Of a DNA stretch of 6,244 nucleotides, positions 6,147 through 6,244 are shown piece after piece. The stretch is from CAYWFP01 sp964457365 (GTDB lineage Bacteria > Planctomycetota > SZUA-567): positions 1 through 6,244 of the forward strand of contig CAYWFP010000156.1 in the NCBI GenBank assembly GCA_964457365.1, read 5' to 3'. Numbering within the stretch: position 1 is the stretch's first letter; each line of letters opens with the position of its first letter. The notes beneath the pieces are model-generated. The model did no database searches and was not told where the DNA came from. It saw only the letters and a program-made list of their open reading frames with translations. The translations under genes were made by a program, and so were the position numbers.

Positions 6147-6153
6147 CCTCCTT
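6147..6153 (-). promoter_or_regulatory. strong Shine-Dalgarno deciding the start of the 767-aa gene
   Basis: The complement reads AAGGAGG, six bases before the ATG at 6140 and three before the ATG at 6143. It favours the second of two adjacent ATG codons and argues against the upstream GTG at 6185. Confidence 0.8.
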
Positions 6154-6198
6154 GCATTGAACAGATGGACTTGCGCTTGATTCACATCTCGTAAGCGT

Positions 6199-6231
6199 TC
6201 ACGGGATTCACAAGGGTCATGGTTCCCGTGA
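6199..6231. repeat. inverted repeat upstream of the paralogue operon
   Basis: TCACGGGA (6199-6206) and TCCCGTGA (6224-6231) are perfect 8-bp inverted arms with a 17-base spacer. The stem could extend by a T-G wobble and a G-C pair (6198/6232, 6197/6233). It is 58-91 bases before the ATG at 6140. No T-run follows on either strand, so a protein-binding site or leader hairpin fits better than a terminator. The octamer GATTCACA also occurs twice nearby (6179-6186, 6205-6212). I found no convincing -35/-10 pair in 6141-6244. Confidence 0.45.
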
Positions 6232-6244
6232 GCCTTGATTGACT

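Noticed and set aside
6141..6185. Start of the 767-aa gene at GTG 6185
   Set aside because: The added residues are polar and would interrupt the signal peptide, and the strong AAGGAGG lies inside this extension, correctly spaced for the ATG at 6140.
6182..6220. A 12-codon minus-strand leader ORF (MTLVNPVNAYEM) inside the inverted-repeat region
   Set aside because: The nearest purine-rich stretch is about 13 bases upstream of its ATG and the frame is too short to judge. No codon pattern suggests an attenuator.

Overview
The window looks like part of a planctomycete-type chromosome (phylum Planctomycetota or a close PVC relative). The main reason is its two large secreted proteins: a charged, repeat-like helical domain of a kind I recall mainly from planctomycetes, followed by a LamG/concanavalin-A-like domain and a second beta-rich domain. 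This is a judgement from sequence style, not from a database match.

Layout. (1) Positions 1-113, minus strand: the first 37 codons of a DDE-type transposase/integrase that runs off the left edge, with its own RBS and a plausible promoter. (2) Positions 114-493: no protein gene, but dense in small DNA structures: a 6-bp hairpin, a tandem 12-bp repeat, a tandem 9-bp repeat lying inside a possible plus-strand promoter, a perfect 20-bp palindrome, and the 3' part of an initiator-type tRNA-Met (anticodon loop to acceptor end) with no 5' half. The last of these is what integration at a tRNA gene leaves behind, so about position 456 may be one end of a mobile element. (3) Positions 494-1218, plus strand: two short GC-rich genes that overlap by 13 nt, neither recognised. 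The first begins inside the tRNA remnant and has no RBS. (4) Positions 1224-6140, minus strand: two tandem paralogues of 767 and 853 aa, 51 nt apart, probably one transcription unit read right to left. (5) Positions 6141-6244: leader of the upstream paralogue, with a strong Shine-Dalgarno and an inverted repeat.

The two paralogues share every domain, but the downstream one carries an extra C-terminal domain of about 80 residues. They also share a 141-bp stretch of exact DNA identity inside sequence that has otherwise diverged even at silent sites, which points to recent gene conversion. Both have signal peptides and should act outside the cytoplasm. I see no catalytic motif, so a binding or structural role is more likely than an enzymatic one, and their substrate is unknown.

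The points most worth a second look are the tRNA remnant with the DNA structures beside it, the conversion tract, and the unidentified plus-strand gene pair. I found no CRISPR array, complete tRNA, rRNA, or recognisable defence or toxin-antitoxin module.
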